Of a DNA stretch of 64,000 nucleotides, positions 60,176-64,000 are shown one piece after another. The notes under the pieces are model-generated. The model was not told the DNA's origin. It worked only from the letters and a program-made list of their open reading frames with translations, and made no database searches. The DNA is taken from positions 1 through 64,000 of the forward strand of contig CAMDKO010000002.1 in assembly GCA_945901155.1 (NCBI GenBank), read 5' to 3'. The stretch's first letter is position 1. Every line of letters begins with the position of its first letter. Both the position numbers and the translations under genes were made by a program. This DNA comes from Pedobacter schmidteae. GTDB taxonomy: Bacteria > Bacteroidota > Bacteroidia > Sphingobacteriales > Sphingobacteriaceae.

Positions 60176-62083
60176 TTAAACTTGCTCCTTAGCTTTTGGC
60201 TTTTTCGCATTATTTCTTTCCCATTCCTCCTGTATACGTTCAGCTTCAGGATTATCTTCAAAATCATGTGGAAGATTGGAGCTCATTGTCTCAGAGAAAG
60301 GTGTAGTTTGAGGGATAAAGTCTGTATGATGGCCAGGCTTGCTATAATCATATGGCCAACGGTAAACTGAAGGAATTTCTCCAGGCCAGTTTCCATGTAA
60401 ATGTTCTACCGGAGCTGTCCATTCCAAAGTGGTTGAATCCCATGGATTTTGTGGTGATTTCTTACCATAAAACATAGAGTAAAAGAAATTCCATAAGAAA
60501 GCAACCTGTGCAAGTGCCGAAATAATTGCAGCCCAGGTAATGAAAACATTGACGGTTAACCATTCCTGCATAAATGCAAATTCAGTAAATGCATAGTAAC
60601 GACGAGGAACACCATCAAGGCCCATAAAGTGCATCGGGAAGAATACCAGGTAGGCACCAATAAAAGTTAACCAGAAATGCAGGAATCCTAAACGCTCATC
60701 CATCATACGTCCGAACATTTTTGGATACCAGTGGTAAACACCGCAAAGCATTCCGAAAATTGCAGCACAACCCATTACCAGGTGAAAGTGAGCTACAACA
60801 AAATAGGTATCGTGAAGATTTATATCAAGAGCTGCGTTTCCTAGAAATATACCGGTAAGACCTCCTGAAATAAAGAACGATACTAAACCAATTGCAAATA
60901 ACATAGCAGGAGTAAATCTCAGGTTACCTCTCCAAATAGTAGCCAAGTAATTGAATGTCTTTACTGCTGAAGGGACTGCAATGATTAGGGTTGTGATCAT
61001 GAATACTCCTCCAAGGAATGGATTCATCCCTGTAATAAACATATGGTGACCCCATACAATGAAGGAAAGAACTGCAATTCCTATCAAAGAATAAACCATG
61101 GCATGGTAACCAAAGATAGGTTTCCTTGAATTTGTAGCAATTACCTCTGAGGTGAGTCCTAATGCTGGCATAATCACAATATAAACCTCAGGGTGACCAA
61201 GGAACCAAAATAAGTGTTGCCATAATACAGGACTACCCCCTTGATTAGGGAGTATCTGGCCAGCTACAACAATATCAGAAAGATAAAAACTTGTACCAAA
61301 GCTGCGGTCAAATATTAACAAGACTACAGCTGATACTAATACAGGGAAAGATAATACCCCCACAATTGCAGTTAAGAAGAATGCCCATATGGTTAAAGGC
61401 ATTTTCCACATATCCATACCTTTGGTACGCATATTCAAAATTGTTGAAATATAGTTCAGTGCTCCAATTAGGGCTGATGCAACAAATGAAACCATACTTA
61501 TAAGCCACAAAGTCATTCCAGTACCAGAACCACTGATGGCTTTAGGTAAAGCAGACAATGGAGGATATACCGTCCAACCAGCACTAGCAGGTCCGCTTTC
61601 AACAAAGAATGAAGCCATCATAATGACACAAGCTAAAAAGAAAAACCAGTATGAAAGCATGTTAATGAATGGTGAAGCCATATCTCTGGCGCCCAACTGC
61701 AATGGAATTAAAAGGTTACTAAACGTTCCGCTAAGTCCGGCAGTTAACACAAAGAATACCATAATTGTACCATGAATGGTAACTAAAGCCAGGTAGAAAT
61801 CTGGTTTTATTCGGCCCCCTTCAGCCCATTTTTCTCCAAGAAATGTTTCTAACAATGGGAAGCTTTTATCTGGCCAAGCTAATTGTAGTCTGAACAGAAT
61901 TGATAATCCCATTGCTACTACAGCCATAATAATTCCTGTTATCAGAAATTGCTTGGCAATCATTTTATGATCTTGACTAAAGATATATTTTGTTATAAAT
62001 GTTTCTTTATGATGTCCATGATCATGACTGTGATCATCATGTTGGTGAAGTACAGCTGAATTGTGCGTGGTAGTGCTTGCCAT
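60176..62083 (-). CDS. ctaD: Cytochrome c oxidase subunit I
   Basis: WQHLFWFLGHPEVYIVIMPALG; HHMFITGMNP; LHDTYFVVAHFHLVMG. Confidence 0.97.
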   Translation of the reverse strand: MASTTTHNSAVLHQHDDHSHDHGHHKETFITKYIFSQDHKMIAKQFLITGIIMAVVAMGLSILFRLQLAWPDKSFPLLETFLGEKWAEGGRIKPDFYLALVTIHGTIMVFFVLTAGLSGTFSNLLIPLQLGARDMASPFINMLSYWFFFLACVIMMASFFVESGPASAGWTVYPPLSALPKAISGSGTGMTLWLISMVSFVASALIGALNYISTILNMRTKGMDMWKMPLTIWAFFLTAIVGVLSFPVLVSAVVLLIFDRSFGTSFYLSDIVVAGQILPNQGGSPVLWQHLFWFLGHPEVYIVIMPALGLTSEVIATNSRKPIFGYHAMVYSLIGIAVLSFIVWGHHMFITGMNPFLGGVFMITTLIIAVPSAVKTFNYLATIWRGNLRFTPAMLFAIGLVSFFISGGLTGIFLGNAALDINLHDTYFVVAHFHLVMGCAAIFGMLCGVYHWYPKMFGRMMDERLGFLHFWLTFIGAYLVFFPMHFMGLDGVPRRYYAFTEFAFMQEWLTVNVFITWAAIISALAQVAFLWNFFYSMFYGKKSPQNPWDSTTLEWTAPVEHLHGNWPGEIPSVYRWPYDYSKPGHHTDFIPQTTPFSETMSSNLPHDFEDNPEAERIQEEWERNNAKKPKAKEQV

Positions 62084-62085
62084 AA

Positions 62086-63414
62086 TTATTTTGTAATAGA
62101 ATTAGTATTTAAAGCAATTTTATTGTTTTGATCAGTAGTTCTTTTATTAACCATCTGAAGCTCTTTTTTAGCATCGTCATTGTAGTAAAGAGCCTGCTTA
62201 GCTAACCATGTAGCGTACTCAGCTTCAGAAACCACAGTAACTTTTGCTTGCATGTTATAATGTCCTGCACCGCAATTTTTAGCGCAAAGTAAGACGTAAT
62301 TATATTCTGGATTATTTCGTTGCACTCTCACCTCTGCAGTTGTCAAACGAGGAGTAAACTGAAAGTAGGTAGGCATACCCGGAACAGCGTTAATTTGAGC
62401 TCTAAAGTCGGGAAGATAAAAACTATGTAGTACATCTTTAGAGCCAACTGTGAAACGGACAGGCTTATTCACAGGAATAACTATCTCGCCAACAAGCTTA
62501 TCATCCCAGCTTTTCTGATCTTTAAAATCAATTCCTAGTCCATTGGTAGGTGTAGTTAGTTTATAATTACGCGTACCAATTTGATTATCAGCTCCAGCAT
62601 ATCTTAAACTCCATTTAAACTGTTCACCAGTAACCTCAATATTGATTGCTTTCTTCTGATCTTCAGGAGAAACATTAGTAATACCTCTCCAGGTAAAGAA
62701 TCCTAATAATACAAGCACTGTTAAAACAATAGCTGGTATAATTGTCCAAATTCTTTCTAATGAATTATTGTGAGGATAGAAGTAGGCCTTTCTGTTTTCA
62801 GACCCTCTGTATTGAAATGAAAATCCAAATAGAGCAATGTGAGTTAGAATAAATACGATTGTAGTTAATATCAAGGTTATATTGAACATATAATCAATAT
62901 CCAAACCATGAACAGATGCAGACTCATGCATACTCATAGGGCCCTGAACCGAATAAGACCAGTAAACACCGTAAATTCCTGCAATCAAAGCTATGCCAAG
63001 TAAGACACCATTTATTCTTCTGCTATCAAATTTGGATTTCTGTCCCTGCATCTCACGGCTTATTTCATAAACCTTAAGAATTTTTCCTACAATCGCTATA
63101 AAAATGCAAAGGAGTAAAAACATCATTAAGTAATAAGAGCCTGAACGATAAGCTTCTGAATAATCTTTAGCTACTTCTAGTGGTTGCATGTTTTTATAAC
63201 GAGCAACAGTATCAACAACAGTGCTGATCAATGGCACATTAGATGGCGACAATTCTGAGACGACCGACTTAGCAGCAGTATCAATTGCGGCTGTTGTTGA
63301 ACTAACTGTAGAGTCCTGCACTTGGGCAAATGATGTATTAGCCATTAGGGTAATAGTGCATATGACCAGCAATGCAGCTACAGTTCTGATATTAAAAATT
63401 TCTCTTAACCTCAT
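62086..63414 (-). CDS. coxB: Cytochrome c oxidase subunit II
   Basis: TM hairpin, cupredoxin domain with CuA site (DVLHSFYLPDFRAQINAVPGMP...CAKNCGAGHYNM). Confidence 0.93.
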   Translation of the reverse strand: MRLREIFNIRTVAALLVICTITLMANTSFAQVQDSTVSSTTAAIDTAAKSVVSELSPSNVPLISTVVDTVARYKNMQPLEVAKDYSEAYRSGSYYLMMFLLLCIFIAIVGKILKVYEISREMQGQKSKFDSRRINGVLLGIALIAGIYGVYWSYSVQGPMSMHESASVHGLDIDYMFNITLILTTIVFILTHIALFGFSFQYRGSENRKAYFYPHNNSLERIWTIIPAIVLTVLVLLGFFTWRGITNVSPEDQKKAINIEVTGEQFKWSLRYAGADNQIGTRNYKLTTPTNGLGIDFKDQKSWDDKLVGEIVIPVNKPVRFTVGSKDVLHSFYLPDFRAQINAVPGMPTYFQFTPRLTTAEVRVQRNNPEYNYVLLCAKNCGAGHYNMQAKVTVVSEAEYATWLAKQALYYNDDAKKELQMVNKRTTDQNNKIALNTNSITK

Positions 63415-63454
63415 TTTATTCGTAGTATTTTCTTTTTGCTATTAAGAACTGTGT

Positions 63455-64000
63455 TTAAATCTGGTGGTTAATACTCTCCTCTAAGAAAGGATGATTAGTT
63501 GACACCAGTGATCTTTTAGTTAATTGACTTAGCATAAGGAATGTGAAGAAACCAACAAAACCTATTGCAATTCCAATCTCAATTATTCCAAATGCTCTAT
63601 GCGATTCTACTGTTCCAGGCATGATCATCATATAATAATCCAGCCAATGACCGCACAACAGCATGATACAAACGAACATTAGTCTATTCATTTGACGCTT
63701 GGAATCTCTGGCCATCAAAATTAAAATTGGAGCCACGAAGTTAATTATGATATTCAACCAGAACCATGGAAGGTATTCAGGTTCCCAACGCTTATAAAAA
63801 TAAACTGTTTCTTCTGGTATGTTAGCATAGTAAATAAGAAGGAACTGTGAAAACCAGATGTAGGTCCAGAAAATAGAGAATGCGAAAATGAATTTACCAA
63901 GGTCATGTAAATGATTCTCATTAACCCATGATAAGTATCCGGCCTTTTTCATGAAGATTACAATCAGTGTGATTACACATAAACCACTAACCCACATGGC
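63455..64000 (-). CDS. Alternative Complex III quinol oxidoreductase membrane subunit ActF-like (N-terminus outside window)
   Basis: FWTYIWFSQFLLIYYANIPEETVYFYKRW; position next to cox genes; open to window end. Confidence 0.88.
   Translation of the reverse strand, partial: AMWVSGLCVITLIVIFMKKAGYLSWVNENHLHDLGKFIFAFSIFWTYIWFSQFLLIYYANIPEETVYFYKRWEPEYLPWFWLNIIINFVAPILILMARDSKRQMNRLMFVCIMLLCGHWLDYYMMIMPGTVESHRAFGIIEIGIAIGFVGFFTFLMLSQLTKRSLVSTNHPFLEESINHQI

Overview
The window is a contiguous piece of a Bacteroidota chromosome, most like Sphingobacteriales/Pedobacter-type genomes by gene content and protein style. It is gene-dense and mostly core: ileS (3' part), a DksA-like gene, lspA, pyruvate carboxylase, serS, rsmI, lnt, nadE, gldB, F-ATPase genes without atpD/atpC, sprE/porW-like, PBP1A, uvrC, the type IX secretion motor/core cluster gldKLMN, hemD-DUF4271, an Lrp regulator plus EamA exporter, hemW, a VWA + MoxR-like AAA+ operon, a two-component system, an S9 peptidase, TPR and OmpA proteins, and a cytochrome c oxidase assembly/structural cluster running into Alternative Complex III (actF, cut by the window end). 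I see no tRNA, rRNA, CRISPR, prophage or transposase gene. The most unexpected signal is non-coding. Several intergenic gaps (2928-3143, 12694-12840, 12884-12925, about 13003-13073, 17852-17928, 20139-20208) are built of degenerate heptanucleotides that hold an exact 7-nt register for up to 24 consecutive words while the words themselves change. Two of these arrays lie inside the ATP synthase operon, and several are bipartite, with the left half resembling the reverse complement of the right half. A second non-coding object, at 4234-4542, looks like a MITE: perfect inverted termini flanked by TA, with an inner inverted pair of TTTGCGTCTTTGCGAG-type repeats. All gene names come from reading the translations; no database search was run.
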